A stretch of DNA of 64,000 nt from Sipunculus nudus (lineage: Eukaryota > Annelida > Sipuncula > Golfingiida > Sipunculidae), in assembly GCA_026874595.1 (NCBI GenBank), contig CM049306.1:13849019-13913018 (forward strand), written 5' to 3'. A program made the position numbers and the translations under genes. Positions 52,830-64,000 of this stretch are shown here, one piece after another. The notes below the pieces were generated by a model that worked only from the letters and a program-made list of their open reading frames with translations, searched no databases and was not told where the DNA came from. How positions within the stretch are numbered: the first letter of the stretch is position 1; the number at the start of each line of letters is the position of its first letter.

Positions 52830-52940
52830 TAAGGCCCCTTTTCCATGCGCGCGGAAACGCGCGCGTTTCCGCGCGCTTAAAAAATCGCGCTGAATTGAGC
52901 TTTTCCATTTTCGCGGAAACGCGCGCGTTTTCGTAGAATT
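52830..52940. repeat. Left terminal inverted repeat with nested GC palindromes
   Basis: It includes gcgcgcggaaacgcgcgcgtttccgcgcgc, an almost perfect palindrome, followed by a second gcggaaacgcgcgcg segment near 52914-52928. CpG content is far above the surroundings. Confidence 0.75.
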
Positions 52941-53200
52941 CCCCCTTCGCGTGACCTGTTTTCACAAGGTATTAACCGTCCCACAGCCTTCCCGGCATCA
53001 TGTCAAGCATGTGTCTGTTCAGTTTATGCATGTATACATTTAAAATTTCATTATATTTGCAGGAACGTATAGTTTTTATTACGGTAGTGTGCTATTGACA
53101 GGAAGGCGGGGGTCGTATATAGGCTATATATGAGAAGATTATTAACTACCGCAGTCGGTTATAAGATATTTAACACCCTCGCCGCACATATATATGTTTA

Positions 53201-53335
53201 TATAATCATAGACATAGAAAGAGATGGACTGCCAACTGCGAGATCTCGCCCATGATATATCATTAACGATGTTACGTCCGCGAGACTTGCGCGAGAAGAG
53301 GGGTGTGTAACTTCCGGTTTGACGTCTGTTGTAAA
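53201..53335 (+). promoter_or_regulatory. Promoter-like CpG block, left copy
   Basis: The block runs from 'tataatcatagacatagaaagagatggactgccaact' through 'gttacgtccgcg' to 'aagaggggtgtgtaacttccgg'. A diverged inverted copy lies at 59930-60055. It contains acgtc (CRE/ATF-like) and cttccgg (ETS-like) strings and lies just upstream of a start codon at 53385. Confidence 0.4.
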
Positions 53336-53384
53336 CAAAAACACGCGAGGGCTGAAGCGGCAGACATCTCAATCTCGCATCGAT

Positions 53385-53424
53385 ATGGATAACGCAGCGC
53401 ACGATGTCAAACAGCTTTTCAGAG
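53385..53424 (+). CDS. Possible first coding exon, 13 codons, unknown product
   Basis: ATG at 53385 opens M-D-N-A-A-H-D-V-K-Q-L-F-R, followed by a consensus donor (AGAG/gtgagtaag). It lies in CpG-rich sequence directly after the promoter-like block. I could not find the next exon, so the gene and its product are unknown. It may be an unrelated chance ATG. Confidence 0.25.
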
Positions 53425-54879
53425 GTGAGTAAGTAAGATTTTGATAAATGAAGATTTAATGTTCTTTTGAATAAATTAGTTTTTCTAACCTCATACGGTG
53501 TTGGTACTTGGCGGCTTCGTCCATAAATAAGCGTTCATAACACAAGACGACTGCACGTGCACTGCAGCTGCACGGCAGCTATTGAGTGTACACTGGTTTG
53601 CAAGTTTGTTTACAAATGTCAAACAGTTCATACAGGAAAACATGCCGTCAACTTTACTAAATGAATCAAATGTCTAAGCAAATATATAGAATAGAATATA
53701 TCCAGTTGCATATACTATGACTTTACGTTTGTAGATCATTTTAATAAACCAAATTAAAAATGTTAAAATACTTGTATTTACTCACGGCAGTTTGACTGAA
53801 ATTTTGTGAATGTGAGACTGAGAGGGTCAAGGACATAATGATTATTAATTACAAGCAAAAACACAGCCAGTGTAGTGTAAACAGAGCCACATGCCTTCAT
53901 TTATAATATATACAGGATGGAGCGCATATGACGGTCTGCGCAGCACTTGTTGTTTTGGTCTGACAGTGACACTGTTGTTTCTGTCCCAGTGAGCCAGCGC
54001 TATTGTTTCAGTCAACTTTGTGCATGCACATGTTTTATACATCGTCACTGCTGACCTCGTGGCCCATCCAGCTGAAATGTAATACATACACCTCGCAGGC
54101 TGAACAATCGCATGTGTTACCCGTGCCCGAGTGGTCTAATTAGCACCAATGCCACAAATATTAGATACAAAATTACAATAATCTGATAGTGTCATTTAAT
54201 GACAAATGCAAATTTTAGATAGTTATATTTGTTTTAATTAGTGACTGGACTTAACAGACCGTTTGAAAAGGAGGAGGGAAAAGAGATTGTTGCCCAGTCT
54301 AGTTCTGGGCATGTGATGACAACAAGTTGAAACAGAACCTTTTTTAGGGTCTGACTAATTACCCAAACAGACCCAAACGGACCTGAATTTAAGCTAAAAT
54401 ATTTACAAAATTATATTATAATATATATTATGTTATAAATTATATTAAAAATAATATTTATAAAGTCTTAGTCTTTCTGAATAAATTTTGACATAATGCT
54501 TGGTAAACAAAAGTTCAATTTACAAGAAATGAAAATTAGCAAAATAAGATTTTCGGGACAATTTAATCATATTAATTTTATTATATGCATAATTTTATTT
54601 GATTTTACTCCATAAGAGCCATGGATGTGAAAAGCTTAATTTCATGATAATACTGAAACTTTTCTTTAATTGTCAAATCAATAATGATTTATTTGCTGAT
54701 CATTAATCAGGATCAGCAATAAACAAGTTAACTGTTCAATCAAGTTTTCATTGGAGTCCAAAAAGTTGAAGAGGGTCCAGAAAAGAGTAAGTATAAAATG
54801 TAATAAAAGATGGATTTACCCTAATATTATTTAATATCGGTCCAGTACTGCTCATACATTTTTTGAAATTTTTCTTTTC

Positions 54880-55620
54880 TCTTAGTTTGCTTGTGGGGGC
54901 TAGCTGTGAAAAAAAAATATAATTCTTGTTGGTCAGTGGCCACTATTTCATATATAAATCAAAGGAATACCATGCTAATTAATTTTCCTTAGATCTCTCT
55001 TTCTCTCTCTATTTTTAAATAATTAGCAAATGTGAATAAACTTTTTTCCTGTAAACACTGTTGAAATAAATTTTATATCCAGTATGTATATGCGGAGGTG
55101 TTTAACTCCCCCCCCCCCCTGAAAATGCCATTGGGTCACATCAGTTTTATTGCAGCTGTTAAAAATTTATTAAATAAAGAAAAATAGTGTAGATCCCATC
55201 ATTCCTCCCCCCCCCCCCCCCCCCAAAAAAAAAAAAAAAAAACCTTGCACCTGTGGGGATGTTAGTTATATTGTAACTGTGTACATTCTATAAAACTGGA
55301 AACAAATTTTGTATTATTAAATATAAGATCCAATTGATTAAATGTGTAAACTGCTGAACTGTCAACAGATTATCAAAAGCTAACAAATGGTCATGATATT
55401 AGTATAGATCTTATGTTCACAAACTGCTCACGTGCTTCAGTTTCAACATTAGAAAACATGGTCAGATCATAAAATTTTATCCAGGACTCATTTCTTACTC
55501 ATCAAAACAAACCAATCACAACAACCAACCATATGATGGCCAATATAACCTCTTCCTCTCAGATTTTGTCTCCACATTATTTTAGATTTTTACCTTCAAA
55601 GTCAACTTCACACTTGTTTT
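54880..55620 (+). mobile_element. Old family D fragment inside the 52.8-60.4 kb element
   Basis: Text such as 'gtaaactgctgaactgtcaacag' and 'cacaaactgctcacgtgcttcagtttcaacatt' matches 3335-3470 and 6285-6310 of D2/D3. It also has a poly-C/poly-A block at 55207-55242. No terminal hairpins are visible. Confidence 0.45.
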
Positions 55621-57269
55621 ATATAAACCCTGGTTGCTGCACTTGACCATATAGCTTAAATAAGTGCTGTATTTTCTATGTGGAAGCCTTAGATCAAACA
55701 AGACCACTGAATACCTTTTTGGGTTTTGCGTGTTTATAGTTTTTTTTTCTTTATTACTTGGCTTCTATTACAATAACATTATTGAATTAACTGTTGCTTA
55801 CTGTCACATAGTGTGATGCATAGCCTCACCTTGCTCTCTGCCTCACCTAACCTTCATCCCCTGTAGGTGAAACTTGATCCTGTAGTCACACTATGATATG
55901 TATTGTCACTATTGTGTTCTCAATTGAAAAAAGAAACTAAATAAATTGATATCCTATTTTATTTTATCTTGCTTTCTCTTGCAATTAATGTGTATATATT
56001 GTCAAAGTCCAGCATCCAGCATTATTTATATCCATTAAGTTCATGATCAGTATTACATAAACAGGTTCATTATGTTCATATTCACCACAGTTTAACACGT
56101 GTCTTACCTTTAATTATACATTTCACACAATGTCCAATGAAAAATTAAATCAGCTATTTAATGTTGCATTTTCACATTTTTAATAGAAAATGAGTAAGGT
56201 TTGAGTAATCATCAAACACAAAAATATTTAATAAATATTTGGTACAATATAGCACAATTAAATATAATTGGTTCCTGTTAAGCACTGCATAAACCCAATA
56301 CTTTCATGTTCACTATATCTAATGTCAAGTTAATCCTCAGCATGGATGTGAAACCATGCAGTATTATATTAAGGAGAAACAATCCATCCCTCCCCTATTT
56401 TATTCAAGGTAGCAATAGGAAATGAATGTAATAGCTATTATTCTATTACTTTAGGTCCTCTTTCTATTACAGGTTAAAATTTCTACTATTTCTTCAAAAA
56501 CCTGTGATCTTCTGTTACATATTGATATTACCCATCCCTGAACCCTACAAATATGATTATATGTGATATACTCTATTTAGCAACTTCCATTGAGATAATT
56601 ATATTTTTAAAGCGTCCAAGTTCACCACTGTCTTAACATCACAGCCGAAGGCATGTGTCACAATGAAGTCTCCTATTAAAGGCATCAGCAGAGAAGCACC
56701 TCGGTACTGGAGTACCAATATTGACTACAATATCATCAGTCACCAGCTAACAATGTGGCTATGTATTAATACATTTCAAAATTTCTTTGTGCAGAAGTCT
56801 CAGCCATTTGTTTTCACTACCATTTATGGTGATTCATTTCTTTCTGAGGCAAAAGCTGATGCTTCATATTATACTGATGGGTTAAAGTAAATGTGCTCAG
56901 ATGTAAGTTCAGTCCTACAAATTTCCCTGAGCAGCATCATCACAATGGCCTTTTCAAACAGTCCCAGAGAATCTTCTTGCCATTATTCTGTTGAAAGAAG
57001 GAAGATTATATAATCATTGGCATGTATACAAACAATCCTAAATTATATGTCACAAAAAGATAAAAATAATGGTTTTATATTATGATATCATAGTGATGTC
57101 ATTTTTATCAGACTTCAAAATTTGCCTTCCTTGATGATTTTAAAGGATACAATGAATAGAAATCATATTGTGGCCTATATGTGCAGTAGTATTCACACAT
57201 CATTTCCCCTGGTTAACATTTCCCCTATTTGACAACTTTGATGCACCCAACCAGTATTTAATGTATGTG

Positions 57270-57270
<1 letters not shown>

Positions 57271-57318
<48 letters not shown>

Positions 57319-57322
57319 CTAT

Positions 57323-57365
<43 letters not shown>
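57271..57365. repeat. Double (TA)n microsatellite
   Basis: Two TA tracts (57271-57315 and 57330-57365) are separated by 'aatctatttatatg'. Confidence 0.93.
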
Positions 57366-57368
<3 letters not shown>

Positions 57369-58649
57369 CCATCATTTACATATACTGTGAAATTGGATGT
57401 ATTTTCAGATCCAGAAATTAAGTTTCTAAATGTTGAATGAAGATCAACAGTGATCGAGTTCAGAATTGCTGTTTTTCCCAGACACCCTGCATGCAGGCAT
57501 TTGCAATGAAGACAGTCATCAGGCAACAGTATTGACTACAGACTGTTTCATCAGTTTCTATGAGTTAGTTATCGAGAGTACTTTTCAGCATATTTCATTC
57601 ATAAACCTGACTGTTCAGACTGAATGGGTCCAGACACCAGGATTAAAGTGAAAATATTGCTTTGTTCAAAGTCAGTCATAAACAGAGCATTACAGATATG
57701 TCTCCCACACAATTTGGTCTTAAATATCATATCGGGGGTATGAGATATTGGTACTTGGTAAACAATGTGTCTCACATCTGGTAAAGTGAGGTAGTTTATA
57801 GGATAATGGTAGAATGGTATGTTGATTTTTCACAGTGCCCTCTCTCATGTATACCACACGTAGTGCTCTGAAATGTAAATTTTTAGAGATAGTGTGACAT
57901 AACATAAACATTATATTCTATTAGTCCTTTTATGGCATTTGATTTGTCTTCATGTAAATAGGGGGGGGGGCAAAATAATATGTTAATATTTTGGTCATGT
58001 GGTCCTATTTTTCAAGACCTAGGGTCACGAAGCTGTGTACCTGAAGGGGAGTAGTGAACGGTTTTGTCTGCTCTGGATGGCTTTAGCTGTTATGCCTTTA
58101 AAAACCTATTGTTTAATTTTTTATGTATGTTTAGCATAATCGCAAACAAAATGATGGTATCAGTCAAATTTTTTCAAATCTGTAGCCAATCAAAGGCATG
58201 CTGTCCAAACATGTAAACCTGGAATATATATGTGTGTATTCTTTAAATATATTTTATGTTTATTCTTGTTTTTTTCTGCATTGTATTGATTTCAATACAA
58301 ATTTGTGATAATATGGGAGACTTTTGTGAAACATTTTTGAAATGTTATGGACTTGCATGCACTCGTGTACAGTGTATGCTAATATTGTTGTTCAAAGAAG
58401 TGGAAATGATTGCATAACCCACAGGGATGTAATTAATACTTTTTATTTCAACATGTATTCTTTGGTGTAAATGCCTCACTCATAGCTTAATGTTAAAATT
58501 GCACAGATGTGTTGAGCAGCAATATTGAGGCAATAGGATGGATGGCCAGGACAGTGCAGTGTCTAATGACTAGGAACATATCTTGTATTTCCTGGAAAGT
58601 TCCTGGATATGGATTGCTTACTGGAATATCTGATAATCTGCATGATTAC

Positions 58650-58735
58650 TATATGATTACATTGACCATCCCTATTGCCAAAAAGTGGGGAGGGGGCATA
58701 TTTACCCCCAACACCCTATATTGACGCCCATGTTT
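58650..58735 (-). repeat. Interspersed repeat G (copy 3, partial)
   Basis: The string 'aaaaagtggggagggggcatatttaccccc...ttgacgcccatg' matches 45032-45078 ('aaaaagagtgggggatatatacccccaccc...ttgacgcccctgg'). Confidence 0.4.
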
Positions 58736-58990
58736 GTGCGTTATGTAGCTGGCAAGTATCTGTTCACATGATGTTGCATCAACAAACCACAGTCCTGAAG
58801 TTGAATATACGCTTATTATGTACTGTATGGTCATTATGCTGGTTGCTGCAGTCCTAAGTAATGTCTGAATAGAAAACCTTGCACATGCGCATTGTTCTGG
58901 AAAATTAACATTTCTCCAAAAATTACTTTCTTCAGGGAACACTGAGGTTTTATATGTTTTCCTTGTATGTAGTGTTTATATTTTGCTTAC

Positions 58991-60020
58991 CCATGACACA
59001 GACATCACAATTACTTGTAACAAAGTAGTTGTCCTCAGTGTCTTGAGCAAATATGGGCAGTCGACACACTGCACGACTCGCCACCCACCAGCCATTTTGC
59101 CTTCACACCAGGAAACCATTCTGGGTATTTTTTATCTGTAAATGTCAAATAAAGGAGCAACGATAGAATCTCTCACCCCCTGGCACTGTCTTGACAAGGT
59201 ATGTGTGTATATGGATGGATGACATGATGATTATAATTTATGTAATGAAGATGTAACATACATAAAATAATATATGGGCAATTCAAGTTAAATGCAGCTA
59301 AATGTAAGTGTCTTCTGTTCACACTAGTCTCATGTTTCTGACAGGTGCGTGAGCTATTCTATAGTCGTGTCTTAATAAATACTCAGAATTTAATATCTTA
59401 AACATTAAATGATCCCGGCCCTAATATTTATTATTACAGTGATTAACAGACGGTCACTAAACGACCAGTTAATACGGATGTATTTTGACATTTCTTTGTT
59501 TACATCGTAACGCCCCCTTTTATCACCCATTGTTTTTACCCATTTAATCTTTGAATGGCACTGCATTTGCATGTTGAATGTGGGAAACCTTGTAGATATA
59601 CTAAAAACAAACACTTGTTTTACCTTTCTTTCGAATTTGATTAAATGAAAGTCCACGGCATTTCAGATGGGAGGCGATGTAACCCACCATGCAGCAACAT
59701 TTCCCTCCTGACCAGCTGACATCGTGCCAACTGTCAGGCGTTCACGCGACGGACGACAGATGGACTTGCAAGTGCCTGTGTAAAATAATATACCGGTCAA
59801 ATTCGGATTATCTATGTAATGTTTTCTTATACAAAAGCTTAGACCTAAGTTTTTTAAATGATTTGTATGAAAGGTCTGATAAGTATGTTTTCTAAGAAAA
59901 AAGAATATTCGCCTACCTGCCAGTACCCGCTGACAAGTCGTCCCGCCGGAAGTAAACATCCCCTCTTTTGATTCGCGCATGCGCGACGCAACATGTGTGA
60001 CGTAACGGGCAAGTTGGCAG
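58991..60020 (-). pseudogene. Decayed THAP zinc-finger reading frame (transposase-type), two or three exons
   Basis: Exon 59775-59624 encodes C-C-M-V-G-Y...K-C-R-G-L-S-F-N-Q-I-R-K-K, and exon 59135-58991 continues D-K-K-Y-P-E-W-F-P-G-V-K-A-K-W and S-T-A-H-I-C-S-R-H. This matches the THAP layout (C2CH zinc ligands, conserved Trp, and 'CS.HF' after it). Splice signals (cacag/, AAAG/gtaaaa, ttacag/, ATGG/gtaagc) and phase agree. Breaks: a third zinc-ligand-area Cys reads Tyr, the only nearby ATG (59722) is in a different frame, and a one- or two-base loss after C-S-R-H (about 59043) shifts the frame to E-D-N-Y-F-V-T-S-N-C. An untranslated first exon probably ends at 59917 (GGCAG/gtaggc). No catalytic transposase part was recognised to the left. 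Confidence 0.55.
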
Positions 60021-60055
60021 TCCATCTCTTTCTATGTCTATGATATAATATATAT
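59930..60055 (-). promoter_or_regulatory. Promoter-like CpG block, right copy, upstream of the THAP frame
   Basis: Read on the minus strand it shares 'atcatagacatagaaagagatggactgccaact', 'gttacgtca', 'aagaggggatgt' and 'acttccgg' with 53201-53335. It contains gcgcatgcgc (an NRF1-like palindrome) and leads into a donor at 59917. Confidence 0.4.
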
Positions 60056-60186
60056 ATAATCATGCATTAAAGTAGACAAGCAGAACAGCAGTTAAGTATG
60101 ACTTGTCGCCATGCATGATAGAGGCCTTTGCTGGGGCGTCCTCAATCAGACTGCATTCGCGTCCTTGACCTCCACAAGCAGGCTCA

Positions 60187-60409
60187 CCCGCGCGCGTTTC
60201 CGCGTGCATGGAAAAGGGACACATGATTTACACTGGTGCGATTTTTCCGCGCGCGGAAACGCGCGCTGAAAAATCGCGCATCGCACGATGTTCATTTCAC
60301 ACGCGCGCGGAAACGCGCGCGTTTCCGCCTGCATGGAAAAACGATACCTGATTTACACTTGCGCGATTTTTTCAGCGTGCGGAAACGCGCGCATGGAAAA
60401 GGGGCCTTA
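60187..60409. repeat. Right terminal inverted repeat, two tandem palindromic units
   Basis: Two units about 125 bp apart each start cgcgcgtttccgc.tgcatggaaaa and continue 'tgatttacact..tgcgattttt', with palindromic gcgcgcggaaacgcgcgc cores. The last 23 bases mirror the left end at 52830. Confidence 0.75.
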
Positions 60410-63400
60410 CATAGAAATGTTAATGCCTGCATCAATTATAGGTATATATATCCAACTTATTCTTCTAAAAATTAAAACAGATATGAGCATGGTACATCTA
60501 GAGACGCTGAATTCTCGGTCATGACTTCAGCCGTTCACGTGGAATGTTTCAACTTCTTTTGACTTTGACATTTTGCTTGTGGACATGAATAATTAAATGT
60601 TGAATTTAAAATTGAGCTTTTCTTCACCTCGCATTAACATAGGGAAATTCACTCTGATTGCATTAACAGAGTGATCTTGTATTACCGTTCAGTTAAACAC
60701 ATTATATAGTGTATGTATATGTATGGTCTTTTTTTTATGATTGCCATTCAAAGTAAACACTGAAAACGTATTGCCTTGTTATAAATAACATGTAAAGCGG
60801 ACTAGCATTTGAGCTGTATACAGGCCTATCAAATCGAATGTGAGTAGGGGTATTTGTCCTCACAGACAGTGAAAGGATATAAACTATTCAAACTTTGTGA
60901 GAGAAAAATTAGATATACAGACAGCATCGATATTTACTATCGATCAAAAATGCATTAAACAACGTTGCATGAATATATAGGAAAATAAGCGTTTTATAAT
61001 GCGTCCAACGTACATGCCAGAGTTCTCCCATACATGTAGTATAGCCGCACACAGGGAAGCAGTGTAATGCTACTGGTTATTTAAAATAAACGAGTGAGTA
61101 AAATAAGCTTGAAATTCAGCAGAATAATTCGAGTAAGACATCGATTATAATAGAGTTTTGGTTTGCCTTACATTAATACTTAAATGTTTCAATGTTGTAT
61201 AATACTTCTGAATGTCTACGTTTAAATTGGTTGTCTTTATTTTATAAATGGATAAGCTTTGTTCTGATAAATAATATAAAAAGGTTATACAGGTAGTTAG
61301 GTCCCTGCATGTGCTCAATTCTAATTTTCATGTCTGTATGATATCATAACAAGGAAGGCTATGGGGTGGGGTAATAGCGTTCGACCCCCTTCCCCCTCCG
61401 GTTCATAGGACTCTAAATGGCCGAATACCATGGCGTGATAGGTTGGGCCAAATTAATGAGGTATTTTCGTACCTAGGGAGATATGATGTGATTTTTTCGG
61501 TTCATGTGTATACAGTTGTATATGTATGTAGTTTAAATTACCAAAAAAGCATTACCATTTTTTTAACAAATACACAACTTCAGTCAATACTGCATTGGTA
61601 ATTCATAATTTAGATTTTCATAGTCAAGGAAATGTTGCTTCTTCTTAAATAATGCACCAAATAATTTTGCTTTTACCCTTATCCTATAAGTTGTTCAGTA
61701 TTTCCTGCCGGTCAAACCTGATACAAAAATAAAAGTAAACAACGTATGATCGAGGGTTTAAGTGCTTTCGAAATATATTTTCAAATATTAAATTCAGAGA
61801 AATAAGAAGAGGAATTTTTGTTTGCTTCCAGATATATGTAGATCAAAAGTATTTGGCCCTAGAGGCGACACAAGGCAGCTGTTCTGTCAACTGTAACTAA
61901 ACAATTGAGGTGTTTTCATGAGACGCCCCTGTACATTTATTCATAAAGACATGACTCAACATCTGGACATTAAAGCTGTAATTGCTCAGAATAATTGCAT
62001 TGAACTCTTAAGACCTTAAAGTAAAACTTATGGTCCTTAAAATTTATTTTGTTATTTATTCATTGATAGTTTAGGTGGTATAGATCACCCCTTGAGTTAT
62101 CAATTCATTAGTTATCTGAAATCGCTTTAAAAAATTGTCAGTGGAATATTAAAACAATTGTGAGATGACAATGTCAGTATGTATGGATTGCATTTACTTT
62201 ATTTAATCTTTCTCGGCATAGTTTTATTGGCCTTCTGCGACTAAGTGAGAGTTCATGTTTAGTCCAGAATAAGAATCCAAAATTGTTATCTAAAAGGTGA
62301 AATAAAATTTAAAACGGTTCTTGAAATGTCCCGGCCCTCCCACACCCTACGCCATTCTCATTCAAGAACTCTTGAGGAAGGCACGAGTGGATCCACATCA
62401 CCGTCCATTGACAAATGTTATGTATTCCATGGCGTCTTTTCGTCAGCATTTAAAAGAAAATATAGACGAAAAGCATTTCGAATATTATAGTTCCAAGTGA
62501 AGGGTATTTGGGTGATTTTCAGTTGAAATGCCCATAATCTACAAAACACGAAAATGAATTAAAACGTATATTTCCCAAATAAAAATCTGATAATCATTAT
62601 GTGAATTTTATGACCTTTGGTGTTTACTTTTTCCATGTTTTTCCACTTCTAATTAATATATATATACCAGAAAAATCCTTGATCCGCCCCTATTTACCTA
62701 GCGCCAGATCGGCCCTCTGACATTATGGCCAGCTTACTGGCTTGCCAGAGTGCCTGGACATCTAACTCTGAAGAGCGCATTATAAGGCCCCATGAGAATG
62801 CAAATATTTTCGTCATTTTTGACGCCTCATTGCTTACAACTATCGTGTCACTTCAAATAAACCCACTAGACCTTTTAATAAGTTTCTTATCTTTCCAACG
62901 ACACCTACCATGTGTGTGAAATATTCTGTTCTGCATATACGGTAAATTTCTGCCTGCGGTCTGCCTGCTGACTGTATGCGGAGATACGGTTATAAAGCGT
63001 GGCGTGTGCTTGCAGGGCGGTTCTAAATTTGGCTTGTGTCACGACTCAGTAGCGGGCCCTAACTGAGTCGTGTTTGTCACGGCTACTATTTACCAGCATA
63101 TGTTACTTTCATATCGATCATGTGACTTACATTTAACAACTTGTGTTGTTAACTTTAACTTTATTATTCTCTGACCTTAAATAATATTTTCTGTTTATTC
63201 CCAGAGAGATTAGAAAAATATGTCCAATTTACCTTTTTTTAATAGAGAGTAAATCCTACTTTAATTTGCGAATGAGGGCGTGGCCTTGCATAGAGTATTC
63301 CTCCGGTTTCCACTTGGAAGATATGATTCTAATAAATGGCCACTGGCCACCTTGGCACTGTCTTCAATGTATAGAGACAGACTTGTATTGTGTAGAGACT

Positions 63401-63792
63401 TAAAAACCTGGATGTCACATGTCACATTTTGTGATTAAGGATATACCAATAGTACCAGTAGTCAAATTCACTGTCATTTTTTAATCTTTTATCTTTAAAG
63501 CTAATTATGTTTATTTAAATCAATCATATTATTTACTTGTATTTGAATTTTCATAACAAAAAAAAAAAGAATTCTTGCCTGGGATTAGGGATATTATGGT
63601 ATAACTGATGCCTTACTTTTCTTAATAAAAATTTTGATAGGGACTATATGTGGGCCTCTGTGCCCTTCTGAGACCCACTGGACCTTCAAAGTCAGGCAAG
63701 GTGACAAAAATTATATGATGTAAATTCAAAAACAGACATAAATTGACACACAGATGAAAAAACACAATATGTAGCTCAATGCGCTGCGGCTT
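60410..63792. other. Non-coding sequence between the transposon and the Cys-rich peptide gene
   Basis: AT-rich, without repeats I recognise, apart from the 33-bp palindrome at 63040. A 64-codon frame at 62725-62919 has no supporting signal. Confidence 0.45.
63040..63072. repeat. 33-bp near-perfect palindrome
   Basis: The 11-bp arms cacgactcagt / actgagtcgtg flank agcgggcccta, which is itself nearly palindromic. A second gtcacg string follows. No element could be delimited around it. Confidence 0.7.
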
Positions 63793-63798
63793 TTTATT
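63793..63798 (-). promoter_or_regulatory. Polyadenylation signal of the Cys-rich peptide gene
   Basis: TTTATT on the + strand is AATAAA on the minus strand, 67 bp downstream of the stop codon. Confidence 0.5.
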
Positions 63799-63864
63799 TT
63801 GTCCTCACTCTTGGGACAGTCTCTGTCCAATGTATCTCTCTCTGAGACATTTACTCAACATTAT

Positions 63865-64000
63865 CTAGCGACAGCAGTTTCTGCCAGCAGCTTCTGACCG
63901 GCAACGCCAGGATCTGCGGTCAGAACATCCTCCGTTCTCGATGACGTAATATTTGTCATAATATCTGTGACGCCTGGTGAACCGGCTGTAACCTATAGAA
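63865..64000 (-). CDS. 3'-terminal exon of a small cationic Cys-rich peptide precursor (5' end beyond the window)
   Basis: On the minus strand the frame entering at the window edge gives 44 residues before TAG (63867-63865). It contains ten Arg and one Lys against four acidic residues, and four Cys, ending S-E-A-A-G-R-N-C-C-R. The spacing is C-x7-C-x8-C-C, with Tyr-rich Y-Y-D-K-Y-Y upstream and a dibasic T-R-R. An AATAAA lies at 63798-63793, about 70 bp after the stop, as expected for a 3'-terminal exon. Size, charge and the terminal Cys-Cys suggest a secreted antimicrobial- or defensin-like peptide, but the spacing does not match the big-defensin or beta-defensin patterns, and the signal peptide is out of view. 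An acceptor may lie at the very edge (ttctatag). Confidence 0.55.
   Translation of the reverse strand, partial: SIGYSRFTRRHRYYDKYYVIENGGCSDRRSWRCRSEAAGRNCCR

Larger units (their letters stand above)
52830..60409. mobile_element. Candidate DNA transposon with GC-rich terminal inverted repeats and a THAP reading frame
   Basis: The left end begins taaggccccttttccatgcg and the right end, reverse-complemented, begins with the same 20 bases and continues to tttccgcacgctgaaaaaatcgcgc. The left copy has one 12-bp insertion and otherwise agrees over about 50 bp. The 7.6 kb between holds a decayed THAP frame on the minus strand near the right end, old D-family debris and TA tracts. THAP domains form the DNA-binding part of P-element-type transposases, so a P-like element is the leading idea. 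No obvious target-site duplication flanks the ends. The alternative is two independent MITEs in opposite orientation. Confidence 0.45.

Noticed and set aside
54119-54160. tRNA-Leu-like 5' segment (tgcccgagtggtctaa)
   Set aside because: It has an A-box look, but no T-arm/B-box or acceptor stem follows.
56663-56890. 75-codon + strand frame inside the THAP element
   Set aside because: It has natural-looking composition but no motif I recognise; not enough to call a gene. Worth a profile search.

Overview
The window looks like a piece of a marine invertebrate nuclear genome: AT-rich, intron-rich, and crowded with short non-autonomous repeats. Many repeats carry (GTCC)n-type tetranucleotide runs beside a terminal hairpin, as described for HINE/'pearl' elements of bivalves. 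A lophotrochozoan, probably a mollusc, is my best inference, but the species cannot be read from the sequence.

0-31.7 kb: a 5'-truncated + strand gene for a multi-Tudor-domain protein. Six exons splice in phase (2498-2595, 7249-7491, 9194-12840, 20594-20707, 29798-29968, 30449-30669) into 1497 visible residues with seven extended Tudor modules, the first only partial. Proteins of this kind (TDRD1/TDRD6/Drosophila Tudor type) are scaffolds of germ granules that bind dimethyl-arginine on Piwi proteins. A possible polyadenylation signal lies at 31679. Its introns are packed with Helitron-like elements in six families (called A-F here), several inserted inside one another, up to three deep. The first visible exon itself lies between the two ends of one such element.

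31.7-43 kb: mostly unannotated sequence, one more F-family element (33.8-35.0 kb), and a minus-strand gene or last exon (38865-39932) for an uncharacterised Ser/Arg-rich protein with repeated basophilic phosphorylation-type motifs and an RVxF-like motif.

43-52.8 kb: repeats. These are an inverted A-family element, a tRNA-derived SINE-like unit, two inverted copies of a third repeat (G), long TA microsatellites and an almost perfect 143-bp hairpin.

52.8-60.4 kb: a candidate 7.6-kb DNA transposon bounded by GC-rich terminal inverted repeats. Inside its right end is a minus-strand, frameshifted THAP zinc-finger reading frame split over two exons. About 0.36 kb inside each end is a related promoter-like block, both pointing inwards.

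60.4-64 kb: non-coding sequence, then, cut by the window edge, the 3'-terminal minus-strand exon of a short, strongly cationic Cys-rich peptide with a polyadenylation signal.

All gene models rest on reading frames, splice signals and motif recognition by eye; no database search was possible.
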